NCBI GenBank assembly: GCA_035933635.1
Contig: DASYYY010000009.1
Location: forward strand, 162,038 to 226,037
Source of the DNA: JAKIVR01 sp035933635
GTDB lineage: Archaea; Thermoplasmatota; Thermoplasmata; Lutacidiplasmatales; UBA184
DNA length: 64,000 bases
Reading direction: 5' to 3'
The position numbers and the translations under genes were made by a program. The notes under the pieces were generated by a model that worked only from the letters and a program-made list of their open reading frames with translations, was not told the DNA's origin and did not search any database. The number at the start of each line of letters is the position of its first letter. The first letter of the stretch is position 1. Shown piece by piece: positions 9,601-18,072 of the stretch.

Positions 9601-12600
9601 CGTCGCGCCCGAGGACGAGGTGGAGTTGGCCGTCGAGTTCGGCGGCGTCACGTTGCTCGTCGCCGCGACCGGCGGGCTGATCGGGGTGAACCGGACCGGG
9701 AAGCCCCCCACCGGGCTGTCGTGGAGCAGTACGGTGAGGCTCACCGTCACCACCGGGACCAGGGTGAGGTTGAGCTTCACCGGCGCGCCCGAGATCGAGA
9801 ACTGGTCGCCCAAGGAGGCCAGGTTCGTCGCCGGGAGCGAGGCCACCACGGTGTAGTTGCCCGGACCGAGGTTCTTGACGGTGAAGGCGCCGGCGGCGTC
9901 GCTCGTGGTGCTGTAGATTCGACCGGAGCTCGAGGTGACGAGGACGCTCGCGCCGGGGCTCGCCCGCCCGTCGGCGAGCACGGTGGAACCGGAGACGCTC
10001 CCCGGGGTCAACCCGAGCGACTCGTTGACCTCCCCGCCCGGGGTCGGATAGACCAGCGGGTGGTAGTAGGTCGAGCCCTCATAGGTGGTGGTCAGGTTGT
10101 AGACGCCCGGGGCGACGTCGGCGATCACGAACGCCCCGCTCGCATCGGAGGTGATGTTCCGCTCCGACGCGCCCGGGGTGATCAGATGGACGACCGCGCC
10201 GCTGACGACGGCATCGACCGACGGGTTGTAGGTCGAGTTGTTCGCCGAGTTCCAGAACACCTGGCCCTGGATCGTCGCGGGCCGCAGCGTGAACGACTCG
10301 ACGAGCGGCGGCGAGTTGGCCACCAGCGCCTCGGAGTTCGGCACGTAGATCCGCTGGCTGACGAGCGACGTCGTCCCGACCTGGGAGATGGCGTCGACCG
10401 AGCCCGTGGTGATGTTGATCGAGTCGTTGCCGGCCGGCAGCAGCGCCGTGAAGCTGCCGTCGGGACCCGTGAGCATCGTCTGGTGCGGGATCCCCCAGCT
10501 GTCCAGCACGGTGACGCGGACCGAGGAGACCGGCGTTCCGTCCGGCAGATGGACGGTGCCGTAGAGCCGCTCGCCCGGATAGTACTGCAGGATCGTCTCG
10601 CCACCCTGGAAGAAGCTCGGCCCGGAGGTATCGGCCGTGCCGTTGTCCTTCTTGGCCAGCGCCGCGGCCGCCGGGACGTTCTGGGCGGCGAAGCAGCCGG
10701 GGTGGGCGTTCGGGTTCGAGTACGGACAGTAGTAGGCGGTCCGGTAGACGACCTGGAAGTGGCTCAGCATCCAGCCCGGCGCCAGCGGGTCGTTGGAGAT
10801 CGCGTTCCCCGGTAGCGAGGTGTCCCCGGGGATGCCGGTCCCCTGGCCGATGTCGGTGCCGTTGTAGCCGGCGATGATCCGGTAGATCATCGAGTTGTAG
10901 AACGCGTCGAAGAAGTTGATGTTCCCGCTGACCGTCTGGACCGTCGGGGGGACCTGGCCCGCCGGGTAGGTCCGTCCGTCGGAGCCGGTGACGGTGACGT
11001 TGAAGAACGCCGAGGGGTCCCCGCCGCTGTTGATCTGGCGGTCGGTCAGATCGGCCGGAGCGTAGTAGATGCCGGTGTTGGAATAGCTCGTCGGGAACAG
11101 GCGGGTGTCCGCCATCGCGTAGCGGATCGACCAGCCCGTGAACGACTCGACGTCGTTGTAGACCTGGGCCACCTGGTCGGTGGTCAGGGTCGAGGCGAGG
11201 AACCACGAGGTAGCCATGTACATCGCGTTCGTCTCGTCCAGGTGCGTCGGGTCGACCGCCAGGTACCGCTCGGGGTGTGCGATGACGAGCGGGACGTCGG
11301 CGCTGCGGTTGACCATCAGCGTGTGGAGCTCGGCGACGTTGACCCCGTCGGAGGTCAGCTGGGCGTCGAGTGCCGCCGGGAAGTAGGGATTCCCGCTCGC
11401 CTTCTGTTCCTGGGCGAGCAGCTCGACGGCCAGGACCCCGATGGCCTCGGATTCGTTCTGGCTGAGCAGGAACGCTCCGGCCGGGTCGATGCCGTTCTGG
11501 AAGTTGTCGGCGACGGTCGGGTGTTGGCCCTCGGCGAGGGCTTGGAACCCGTAGTCCCACCAGCTGATGAACGCCGGACGTTGCGGCAACGGCACGTTGG
11601 TGTCCTGCGTCGCGAGCCAATTGTAGCCGTTCTCGTCGTACTGGTTGGGCAGGTCGAGGGAGGTACCGGCCGCCCCGAGGAAGTAGTTCCCCGGGGTAGC
11701 TCCGGAAGGGCGGAGCGGCGCGGGGATCGTGTAGTAGATCTGGCTGTCGTAGCCGGACTTGATGTTGTAGGGGATGCCGGCGTCGACGGCGTACCAGACG
11801 TTGGGCAGGATCAGGAGCAGGAGGAGCCCCATCACGAGGACGTGGCGGGCCTTGAACGCCCGGCGGAAGCTCGTCATCTTCCCCCGGGTGTCGGAGAGCG
11901 ACGCGACCGTACGGCGCAGCTCGCGATAGCCGGCCACCTCCAGGATGATGAGCAGCACCTCGGCCGGCAGCAGCGCGAAGACCGCGCTACCGAGCAGGAA
12001 GAACTTCGCGGCGGTGATCGGCAGGTAGATCGAGATCAGCGCGAAGACGAAGAACATCACGTGCTCGCGGCGGAACTTCTGCCGACCGATCTTCAATCCG
12101 AAGAGCGCGAGCCCCACGAACGCGAGGAAGAACGTCAGCACGCCGAAACCCAGGATGAGCGAGTCGACCGAGGGGGCCTGCGCCTCGGCGACGGTGGTGT
12201 AGACCAGGGTCTTGACGAAGTAGCCCTGCCCGGTGACGATCGTAACGAACGCCGAGCGGTCGACCAGGACCAACAGGCCTACCGCGGCGGCGGCGGTGGC
12301 CGCGAGCGCCGGCAGCGAGACGACCCAGGGCGACTCGCGCAGCAACAGGAACGGCAAGAGGATCAGCAGCGCGCCGAAGAACACCAACAGCGGCGTGTCG
12401 AACCAGCCGGCGAACAGCCCCTGGGGGACGTAGTAGGGCACCGCCATCGGGAACCCGACGAGCCCGATGATCCAGGTCGAGACGTACAGGCCGAACGAAT
12501 CGATCCGCCGGATCCGCTCGACGATCAGCTGGACGACGATGAAGCCCGCCAGCGCGGCGATGAAGAACGGGTAGCCCTGCCAGCTGAGCGCCAGCGCGCC

Positions 12601-13308
12601 GAGACAGACGCCGGTGAAGACGGCCCACTTCACGCCCGTGCGTTCGTACCGCAGGAACAGCCGCAGGCCGCGCGCGATCTCCCGCGGCTTGCGATAGCTC
12701 GTCACCCACCGTCGGTGACCGACCGCCTTGATCGTACGGATGTAGGCGTAGACGGTCAGGAGCATCACGAACGCGTAGAAGGTCAGATAGTTCGCGTAGC
12801 CCAGTCCCGAGGACTCGATACTCGAGACCATGAACGGGAAGATCAGAGCCGCGATCAGCCCCATGCGCTTGGAGCTGACCTCCTTGCCGATCAGATAGAC
12901 CGGGAAGACGCCCAGTGCCGCCCAGAGCGGCGCCTGGATGTCGAGGAAGAAGCTCCCGGCCACGACGGCGGCCGGTTGGCCGGTCGAGGCGTGGAAGAAC
13001 CCCTGGAAGAGGATCCCCAGCACCGCGTTCATCCAGTCGAACAGCGGCTCCCGCGGGTTGTAGGCCCCGTGCGGGTAGTTCAGCCCCGGGTCGAGCCCGA
13101 GGTTGGCGTGGTTGAGGATGATGTAGCTCATCACCCGCGAGTGGTAGAACGAGTCCGAACCCCCGCCGTAGACGTAGAGCCAGCCCCACTGCTGGAAGAT
13201 CTGGTAGGCGAAGAGCGACCGGACGATGATCGCCATCGAGAAGGCGGTCAACAGGATGGCGACGGTCCAACCGTGGGCCCTCCACCAGCTGGTACGTTCC
13301 GTGTCCAT
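6682..13308 (-). CDS. aglB: Oligosaccharyltransferase AglB/Stt3 fused to a ~1300-residue repeat region
   Basis: Catalytic membrane subunit for N-glycosylation of surface proteins. The start is ATG 13308; the frame continues upstream only into the DUF35 gene. Total length is 2208 aa against about 850-1000 aa for typical AglB. Residues 1-520 hold the multi-spanning region with the metal-binding motif GSDSFYHSR (residues 50-58). The WWDYG catalytic motif is at about 582-586 in the soluble domain. From about residue 906 come some nine or ten carboxypeptidase-regulatory-like beta repeats (pattern LPAGNYSIYA), a NEW3-like domain near 1930, a last membrane helix near 2180 and a basic tail. The exterior part is full of N-X-S/T sequons, so it may be its own substrate. 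Confidence 0.92.
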   Translation of the reverse strand: MDTERTSWWRAHGWTVAILLTAFSMAIIVRSLFAYQIFQQWGWLYVYGGGSDSFYHSRVMSYIILNHANLGLDPGLNYPHGAYNPREPLFDWMNAVLGILFQGFFHASTGQPAAVVAGSFFLDIQAPLWAALGVFPVYLIGKEVSSKRMGLIAALIFPFMVSSIESSGLGYANYLTFYAFVMLLTVYAYIRTIKAVGHRRWVTSYRKPREIARGLRLFLRYERTGVKWAVFTGVCLGALALSWQGYPFFIAALAGFIVVQLIVERIRRIDSFGLYVSTWIIGLVGFPMAVPYYVPQGLFAGWFDTPLLVFFGALLILLPFLLLRESPWVVSLPALAATAAAAVGLLVLVDRSAFVTIVTGQGYFVKTLVYTTVAEAQAPSVDSLILGFGVLTFFLAFVGLALFGLKIGRQKFRREHVMFFVFALISIYLPITAAKFFLLGSAVFALLPAEVLLIILEVAGYRELRRTVASLSDTRGKMTSFRRAFKARHVLVMGLLLLLILPNVWYAVDAGIPYNIKSGYDSQIYYTIPAPLRPSGATPGNYFLGAAGTSLDLPNQYDENGYNWLATQDTNVPLPQRPAFISWWDYGFQALAEGQHPTVADNFQNGIDPAGAFLLSQNESEAIGVLAVELLAQEQKASGNPYFPAALDAQLTSDGVNVAELHTLMVNRSADVPLVIAHPERYLAVDPTHLDETNAMYMATSWFLASTLTTDQVAQVYNDVESFTGWSIRYAMADTRLFPTSYSNTGIYYAPADLTDRQINSGGDPSAFFNVTVTGSDGRTYPAGQVPPTVQTVSGNINFFDAFYNSMIYRIIAGYNGTDIGQGTGIPGDTSLPGNAISNDPLAPGWMLSHFQVVYRTAYYCPYSNPNAHPGCFAAQNVPAAAALAKKDNGTADTSGPSFFQGGETILQYYPGERLYGTVHLPDGTPVSSVRVTVLDSWGIPHQTMLTGPDGSFTALLPAGNDSINITTGSVDAISQVGTTSLVSQRIYVPNSEALVANSPPLVESFTLRPATIQGQVFWNSANNSTYNPSVDAVVSGAVVHLITPGASERNITSDASGAFVIADVAPGVYNLTTTYEGSTYYHPLVYPTPGGEVNESLGLTPGSVSGSTVLADGRASPGASVLVTSSSGRIYSTTSDAAGAFTVKNLGPGNYTVVASLPATNLASLGDQFSISGAPVKLNLTLVPVVTVSLTVLLHDSPVGGFPVRFTPISPPVAATSNVTPPNSTANSTSSSGATLNSTTFLTAANGTITAALPAGNYSIYAAGYVGTGLYAAMASAYLSNAPAYTVLAPLSLANGYLLTGFTPPPAGSGAAPTGIVISIFDAHGDVVTAHVNISAYWMFVLPAGSYGVLANMPGAASVPAYAAIERVDVPKTNSTPLIMSSALSFHATVGSPEGATGIYPAGGALVQVSEEPAGATVSVVANDRGNVTLQLPSSLPRGQSFCLNASAYGFSTYSKCGLSPSQLSTITQVPLPLYPVDTNITLSGFPSGAQIRVNLTALAPPAQSKSVSGTTSFMVPLLPGPYSLVAWSPAPTGKGIYRTGIPVTFDLPFGFHSETIDVTVLHQVASHGTLRLPAGGSPSAVTLRLSSATAEVNLTGNTFESSFVAPPGSFTCIASLTMGNTTYTNVSRITVNATGSVSPSVALGSLGGILHGNLTSPSGRAINGSFAVELVLGGGLTTSVSANDGSFTAVLPVGTVVRPIVNATLPEPGPGGVTLETTYTSVAGTSCTVRANLSYCSVRLAASVANASVRGMIDLPGYTGSLSGTVLFVGPGSSTNATVAAIAGNAFSASLLPGSYAIYATAGPSGAVRAVLDRLTITYGSAGTLNLTLAPTWTDTVTITSASAGSASTALLKLTGPGGVAIALAGEPMGTPIAFALPYGSWTFQANATALPYGVLTTTSASATVTLVNGNAATALALIPVVHRSVAFQLTGPSTTSVAAGTLTTFAFALRNTGTTPVSLHLVGSPSTWTFNFTPENFSLGLSSTNSTAGGEVVVHVPANTPVAHAPIALEALTANGTIVGIASPVPTVDVATFYGLRAGPSSSIGTSSPNQATVPFWILNTGNAPESVRLGISNAVDIRGLGWTATLEQQTTPIATNVTLQPGTNTTYNVVLRSPAGTPTAPTVVVVSAQAVNGTYAASATAVLPVSVLNLEVSNGTVVVTGPSIGSPPPYPDWLVPTLVFVPALAVLVVAVVQRWMKTRKWVRR

Positions 13309-13322
13309 CGACGTGCCGCCAA

Positions 13323-13336
13323 CCGCCCGAGGGCGG
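13323..13336. promoter_or_regulatory. Inverted repeat in the aglB leader
   Basis: CCGCCC-GA-GGGCGG, a perfect 6-bp inverted repeat lying where the aglB transcript should begin (about 25 bp after the TATA box at 13357-13364). It could be an operator or a short 5' hairpin in the message. At this G+C content a chance match is possible. Confidence 0.3.
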
Positions 13337-13356
13337 CCGCGCACACTGGGGGCCCT

Positions 13357-13364
13357 ATTTATAA
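13357..13364 (-). promoter_or_regulatory. TATA box for the aglB operon
   Basis: TTATAAAT on the minus strand, about 50 bp before the aglB ATG and one of the most AT-rich spots in the region. It overlaps the TAA stop of the upstream DUF35 gene (13359-13361), so aglB has its own promoter rather than depending on read-through from the leu/thiolase operon. Confidence 0.7.
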
Positions 13365-13952
13365 TTGGTCCGAGGTCGGCGCCGACGGAGCGCCCTCGAC
13401 GCGGAATCGGTAGAAGACGCGGCCGTCGTCGAGGGCCACCGGCGCGACCGTTACCTCCTGGCCGATACGGAGCGCATCCCAGCGCGTCCCCTCGATGCGG
13501 CCGAAGAGCCGCAGCGGTACGCCCTCGAGGTCTACGAGGCCGACCGAGAACGGCACCTCGGCCTCCATGCCCATCGGGGCGCCGGCCAGGACGGCGCTGA
13601 ATGCGTAGACCGTCCCGCGTGTCGGGAGGTCGACCCACTCGAGCTCACCCTGGTGGCACGTGGGGCAGACCAGCCGCGGGGGCCACAGGAGCTTGTCATC
13701 CCGCGGACAGCGGGTCGTCGTGAACCGACCGGCGCGCAGGTGTTCGAAGAAGGCGTGGAGCTCGGTGAACTTCGCGTCCTGGAGCGGGTAGAAATCGAAC
13801 GCGGTCGCCGGGGGCGCCGTTCGGGAACGCTCCGCCGGTGGGGCCGATGGCCGCTCCGGGCCCGGTTCGGTCGATGCGCGGACGGCCCGTCGGCGACGTT
13901 CACGGGCTTCCGCGGACTCGGCCGACGCGTCCTCGGCCACGCTAGCCCCCAC
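13359..13952 (-). CDS. DUF35 OB-fold / zinc-ribbon acyl-CoA-associated protein (copy 1)
   Basis: Partner protein of the adjacent thiolase. In archaea DUF35 proteins combine a rubredoxin-like zinc ribbon with an OB fold and bridge thiolase and HMG-CoA synthase in one complex. Here Cys residues in RCPRDD and VCPTC form the ribbon near residues 81-100, followed by the OB-fold strands. The GTG at 13952 overlaps the thiolase stop by 11 bp. The N-terminus (about 55 residues, charged and Pro-rich) is longer than in the second copy at 43357, so a downstream start is possible. The pairing with an intact thiolase is the main clue to its function. Confidence 0.85.
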   Translation of the reverse strand: MGASVAEDASAESAEARERRRRAVRASTEPGPERPSAPPAERSRTAPPATAFDFYPLQDAKFTELHAFFEHLRAGRFTTTRCPRDDKLLWPPRLVCPTCHQGELEWVDLPTRGTVYAFSAVLAGAPMGMEAEVPFSVGLVDLEGVPLRLFGRIEGTRWDALRIGQEVTVAPVALDDGRVFYRFRVEGAPSAPTSDQL

Positions 13953-15123
13953 GCTCGTAGACCATGAGCGAGTGGACGTTCGCGCTGCCGCTCAGGTTGT
14001 GCACGAGGCCCCAGTGCGGGTCGGGGGCCTGCCGTGCCGCCGGCACCTGATGGGCGAACTGACGGTAGATCTCCACCGCCTGGGCGATCCCCGTCGCGCC
14101 CAGCGGGTGGCCACAGCCGAGGAGACCACCCCGTGGGTTGACCACGAGGTCCCCCCCGACGGAGCTTCGGCCATCGGCGACGAACTTGCCGCCGGCTCCG
14201 GGCGGACAGAGACCGAGCGCCTCGTACTCGACGATCTCGGAGATGGTGAAGCAGTCGTGGACCTCGGCGACGTCGAGGTCCTTCGCCGACATCCCCGCGC
14301 TGCGGAACGCCTCGCGGCCCGCGTGTTCGAGACCGAGCCACCGGCTGAGCGAACCGGCATTGGCGAGGTTGTGCCAATCGGAGTACTGTCCGGTGCCCCG
14401 GATCCAGGCGGGGGTGTCCGTGTACTGGCGTGCCCGTTCGGCGGCGACCAGCACCACCGCCGCCGCCCCATCGGTCATCGACGAGCAATCGCCGAGCCTC
14501 AGCGGCGGGGAGATCAGCGGCAATCGGCCCAGCTTCTCCCGGGTGAACTGCTTGTCGTAGAACTGCGCCTCGGGATTGGTGTTGGCGAACGCGTGGTTCT
14601 TCTCCGAGACCGCCGCGAGCTGCTCGTCGGTGGTACCGAACTCGAGCATGTGGCGCTGGGCGACCATGGCGAAGAACGGCGGGGCGGTGGCACCGTGGGC
14701 CCCGTCCCACGGACGGTCCATCACGCAGGCCATCGAGGTGTTCGCCTCGGCCATCGACGGGAGGTTCATCTTCTCGACCCCCAGGGCGACGGCGACGTCG
14801 GAGAGCCCCGAGGCGATCGCCGCGTAGGCGCTGCGGATCGCCGACTGTCCCGACGCGCAGGCGAGCTCGGTCCGCTGCAGGATGCGGTGCGGCGCGATCC
14901 CCAGGAGCTCGGCCGCGAGCGGAGCGACATGGGACTGGAAGGCGAAGCGCTCGGGCTCGGCGGCCCCCACGAACAGCGAGTCGACCTCCTCGGAACGGAG
15001 GTTCGGCACCGCCCGGAAGAGGGCCATACCCGCCTCCTGGACGAGCTCGGACCAGGTGGCGTTGCGGACCCCGAACTTCGTCGTCGCACCCCCGACGAGC
15101 GCGACGTCGCGCCGCTCGGTCAC
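13942..15123 (-). CDS. Thiolase family acetyl-CoA acetyltransferase with intact catalytic residues
   Basis: A 393-aa SCP-x/archaeal-type thiolase that would condense two acetyl-CoA or cleave acetoacetyl-CoA. The expected residues are present: nucleophile Cys89 in ELACASG, EVHDCFTISEI, the GCGHPLGATG histidine loop and the C-terminal HNLSG. GTG 15123 overlaps the leuB stop (GTGA, 15120-15123); the longer open frame is a shadow of leuB. It is the fifth gene of an operon otherwise devoted to 2-oxoacid chain elongation and is followed by its own DUF35 partner. It could supply acetoacetyl-CoA for the mevalonate pathway, where the thiolase homologue at 42178 lacks these residues. Confidence 0.9.
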   Translation of the reverse strand: MTERRDVALVGGATTKFGVRNATWSELVQEAGMALFRAVPNLRSEEVDSLFVGAAEPERFAFQSHVAPLAAELLGIAPHRILQRTELACASGQSAIRSAYAAIASGLSDVAVALGVEKMNLPSMAEANTSMACVMDRPWDGAHGATAPPFFAMVAQRHMLEFGTTDEQLAAVSEKNHAFANTNPEAQFYDKQFTREKLGRLPLISPPLRLGDCSSMTDGAAAVVLVAAERARQYTDTPAWIRGTGQYSDWHNLANAGSLSRWLGLEHAGREAFRSAGMSAKDLDVAEVHDCFTISEIVEYEALGLCPPGAGGKFVADGRSSVGGDLVVNPRGGLLGCGHPLGATGIAQAVEIYRQFAHQVPAARQAPDPHWGLVHNLSGSANVHSLMVYERGG

Positions 15124-16256
15124 GCGGCCACCCCCCGGATCGCCTCGGCGACCCGGTCGCCGGCGCCGCTCGTCGTGACGGTCCCGCCCTGGTCGTAGGT
15201 GCGGGCCGAGCCGTCGGCGAGGATACGCGCGAGCACGGACTCGAGCCGGTCGGCCTGGGCGGTCAGCGCCCGGTCGGATCGGCGGGTCCCGAGGTGGCGA
15301 AGCATCATCTCGATGGCGAAGAACGTGGCGAACGGGTTGACCTGGTTCTTGCCGGCGTACTTGGGGGCGCTGCCGTGGACCGGCTCGAACATTGCGTGCT
15401 CGGAGCCGATGTTTCCTCCGGCCGCGAACCCCATGCCTCCCTGGAGGACGCTGGCGAGATCGGTGATGATGTCCCCCATCATGTTCGTGCTGACCACGAC
15501 GTTGTAGTGCTCGGGATTGCGCACGATCCACTGGGTGAAGGCGTCGACGTAGGCGTAATCGCGCTCGATCTCGGGGTACTCCTCACGACCGATGCGGTCG
15601 AACGTCGCCCGGAAGAACCGGCAGCCCTCGAGCACGTTCGACTTGTCCACGCAGGTGACGCGGCGGACGCCGTCCTCGGGGGCCCCCCGGGCCCGCTTGC
15701 GCGCGGCGTCGTAGGCGAAGCGGATCACGCGCTCGGCCCCGACCTTGGTGATGAGCCGCGTGTCGACGGCCACTTCCGTCGAGTTCCCGCGCTGGAGGAC
15801 GCCGCGGGCCGGCGTGTAGAGGCCCTCGGTGTTCTCGCGGACGATGATCATGTCGACGTTCTTGGGCGACCAGACCTCCTTGAACTGGCCGCTGATCCGG
15901 TGGACCACCCCGGGGTAGAGCCGGCACGGCCGCACGTTGGCGAAGAGGTCCAGGTTGCGCCGTAGGCCGAGCACGAGCGCCGCGCCGGCGATGTCCCCGC
16001 TCGGGAGGTTCACGCCGGGCCAACCGACGGCACCGAGGAGGATCGCGTCCGCCTCGCGCGTGGCCGCCTCGGCTTCCGGCTCCCACTCCCGGCCGCGCTC
16101 GCGGTAGTAGTTGGCCCCGCCCGGGTACTCTTCTAGGTACCACGGGTGCGGGCCGTTCTCCCCCAGGGCGTCGAGGACCTTGCGTCCCTCCCGCACCACT
16201 TCGGGCCCGGTGCCGTCCCCGGGGAGCAGCACGATGCGGTAGCCGTTGGAGCTCAT
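15120..16256 (-). CDS. leuB: 3-isopropylmalate / homoisocitrate dehydrogenase (LeuB family)
   Basis: NAD(P)-dependent oxidative decarboxylase of the isopropylmalate/isocitrate dehydrogenase superfamily, 378 aa. Visible signatures are LLPGDGTGPEVV near the N-terminus, RENTEGLY, and the GSEHAMFEPVHGSAPKYAGKNQVNP stretch that binds nicotinamide and metal. The ATG at 16256 overlaps the leuD stop. The residues that read the substrate side chain (LRRNLDLFANVRP region) do not settle between isopropylmalate and homoisocitrate. By position it performs the third step after the synthase and the LeuCD isomerase. Confidence 0.88.
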   Translation of the reverse strand: MSSNGYRIVLLPGDGTGPEVVREGRKVLDALGENGPHPWYLEEYPGGANYYRERGREWEPEAEAATREADAILLGAVGWPGVNLPSGDIAGAALVLGLRRNLDLFANVRPCRLYPGVVHRISGQFKEVWSPKNVDMIIVRENTEGLYTPARGVLQRGNSTEVAVDTRLITKVGAERVIRFAYDAARKRARGAPEDGVRRVTCVDKSNVLEGCRFFRATFDRIGREEYPEIERDYAYVDAFTQWIVRNPEHYNVVVSTNMMGDIITDLASVLQGGMGFAAGGNIGSEHAMFEPVHGSAPKYAGKNQVNPFATFFAIEMMLRHLGTRRSDRALTAQADRLESVLARILADGSARTYDQGGTVTTSGAGDRVAEAIRGVAA

Positions 16257-16777
16257 GCCGAGGCGCCCGCGGCCGCCCTTTGCTCGAACTCGCGCCGCAC
16301 CTTCTCGACCAGGCCGCCGGCCTCGAGGAGTTCGAGCAGGTGCTCGGGCAGTGGAGGAAAGTGGACCGACCGGCCGGTCCGCACATTGGTCACCGTACCC
16401 GCCCGCATCTCGATCCGGGCGGTGTCGCCCTGCTCGAAGAGGGCGCGCACCCCGCGGACCTCGATGGCGGGCAGGCCCAGGTTGATCGAATTACGGAAGA
16501 AGATCCGCGCGAACGAATCGGCGACGATCGCGCCGACCCCGACGGCCCTCAGGGCCTGGGGCGCGTGCTCCCGGCTCGAGCCGCAGCCGAGATTCTCGCC
16601 GCCGATGATGATGTCCCCGGCGCGCGCGTTGGCGGCGAACTCCGGCAGGCCGATCTCGAAGACGTGCTTCTTGAGCTCGTCCGGGTCGATGATGGTCAGA
16701 TACTTGCCGCTGATGATCTGGTCGGTGTCCACGTCGTCGCCGAGGGTCCAGACGCGTCCTTCGATCACCTCGCGCAT
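16253..16777 (-). CDS. leuD: 3-isopropylmalate dehydratase / homoaconitase small subunit
   Basis: Swivelling-domain subunit of the aconitase-type isomerase, 174 aa, close to the archaeal family length. Features: DVDTDQIISGKYL near residues 16-27, the GCGSSREHAP active-site loop and ADSFARIFFRNSINLGLP. The specificity loop after Gly-Lys reads YLTI, whereas the two characterised methanococcal paralogues have YLVY-like (isopropylmalate) or YLRT (homoaconitate) loops, so the substrate is ambiguous. The gene follows leuC after 11 bp and overlaps leuB by four bases. Confidence 0.9.
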   Translation of the reverse strand: MREVIEGRVWTLGDDVDTDQIISGKYLTIIDPDELKKHVFEIGLPEFAANARAGDIIIGGENLGCGSSREHAPQALRAVGVGAIVADSFARIFFRNSINLGLPAIEVRGVRALFEQGDTARIEMRAGTVTNVRTGRSVHFPPLPEHLLELLEAGGLVEKVRREFEQRAAAGASA

Positions 16778-16788
16778 CGTCGGACCCC

Positions 16789-18072
16789 CTACAGGTACTC
16801 CCGCGGGTCGGTGATCTCGCCTCGGATCGCGGTCGCCGCCGTCGCGGCGGGGCTCATGAGGTAGATCCGGGCTTCCTTGGCGCCCATCCGTCCGGGGAAG
16901 TTACGGTTGGAGGACGACGCGCAGACCTCCTCGGGGGAAAGGATCCCCATATTGCCTCCGAAGCACGCCGAGCAGCTCGAGTTGGTGAAGACCGCGCCGG
17001 CCTCGGTGAACACCTCGATCAACCCCTCCTTCAGCGCCTGGTCGTAGATCTTGGTCGACGCCGGCGTGACGATGAAGCGGACGCCGGGTGCGACCTTCTG
17101 TCCCTTCATGATCCGCGCGCCCTCTCGAAGGTCCTCGATCCGCGCGTTGGTGCACGACCCCAGGAACACCTGGTCGACGTGCACGTGCTCGGCCACGATG
17201 TCGGTCATCGGCCGGACGTTGTCCGGCGAGTAGGGGCAGGCGACCATCGGCGGCATCCCGTCGACGTCGATGTCGAGCACGCGCTCGTAGCGCGCATCGG
17301 CGTCCGGCCGGGTCGGGTGCATCGCATGCTTGGCGATCGGACGGACGTACTCCAGGGTGGTCGCGTCGGCGGTGATCATCCCGCACTTCGCGCCCATCTC
17401 GGTGGTCATGTTGCAGATGGTGAACCGGTCGGTCATCGGGAGCCGGTCGATCGTCGGACCGGCGAACTCGACGGCCTTGTAGGTCGCGCCCGTCGTCTTG
17501 ATCTCGCCCAGGACGCGGAGCACCAGGTCCTTCGCCGTCACCCCCGGGGCCAGCGTACCACGGACGTTGACACGGATCGTCGGGGGCACCTTCAACCACA
17601 ACCGCCCGAGGGCGAGGACCGCCGCCATCTCCGTCGGCCCGATCCCCGCCGCGACGGCGCCCATCGCGCCGAGCATGTTCGTGTGCGAGTCGGTGCCGAC
17701 GGCGAGGTCGCCGGGCACGACCCATCCGTCCTCGGCGAGGATCTGATGGCAGATCCCGTGACGGCCGACGTCGTAGAAATGCGGCAGGTGCTGCTCGGCG
17801 GCGAACTTCCGGAGGATCCGGTGGAGCACGGCGGCCCCCTCGGTGGAGGCGGGCACCCAGTGGTCGATGGCGATGACCACCCGGTCGGGGTCCCAGACCT
17901 TGGGGGCACCCATCTGGTGGAACGGCCCGACGGTCTGGGCGCCCTGCTCGTGCATCATGGCGAGGTCCACCTTCCCCTCGACGATCTGGCCGGGGACGAC
18001 GTGATCGAGATCGGCCGAGCGGGCGAGAATCCGTTCGGCGAGCGTCAATCCGTGACCGCCGTTCGTGCTCAT
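16789..18072 (-). CDS. leuC: 3-isopropylmalate dehydratase / homoaconitase large subunit
   Basis: Iron-sulfur subunit of the isomerase, 427 aa. The three [4Fe-4S] cysteine ligands lie in GSCTN and in SSCSACFGG near the C-terminal third. Other signatures are DHWVPASTEG, VGTDSHTNMLGAMG and SSNRNFPGRMG. The ATG overlaps the stop of the upstream synthase gene (ATGA at 18069-18072). It acts with LeuD to shift the hydroxyl group of the synthase product. Whether the side chain is isopropyl or carboxyethyl is not shown. Confidence 0.92.
   Translation of the reverse strand: MSTNGGHGLTLAERILARSADLDHVVPGQIVEGKVDLAMMHEQGAQTVGPFHQMGAPKVWDPDRVVIAIDHWVPASTEGAAVLHRILRKFAAEQHLPHFYDVGRHGICHQILAEDGWVVPGDLAVGTDSHTNMLGAMGAVAAGIGPTEMAAVLALGRLWLKVPPTIRVNVRGTLAPGVTAKDLVLRVLGEIKTTGATYKAVEFAGPTIDRLPMTDRFTICNMTTEMGAKCGMITADATTLEYVRPIAKHAMHPTRPDADARYERVLDIDVDGMPPMVACPYSPDNVRPMTDIVAEHVHVDQVFLGSCTNARIEDLREGARIMKGQKVAPGVRFIVTPASTKIYDQALKEGLIEVFTEAGAVFTNSSCSACFGGNMGILSPEEVCASSSNRNFPGRMGAKEARIYLMSPAATAATAIRGEITDPREYL

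Noticed and set aside
6640..10815. A 1391-codon open frame on the plus strand opposite aglB
   Set aside because: It is Arg/Gly/Asp-rich without any domain and mirrors the codon pattern of aglB; at this G+C content antisense frames rarely meet stop codons.
11242..13413. A 723-codon plus-strand frame opposite the N-terminal half of aglB
   Set aside because: Composed mainly of Arg, Glu, Asp and Gln; a shadow of the membrane region of aglB.
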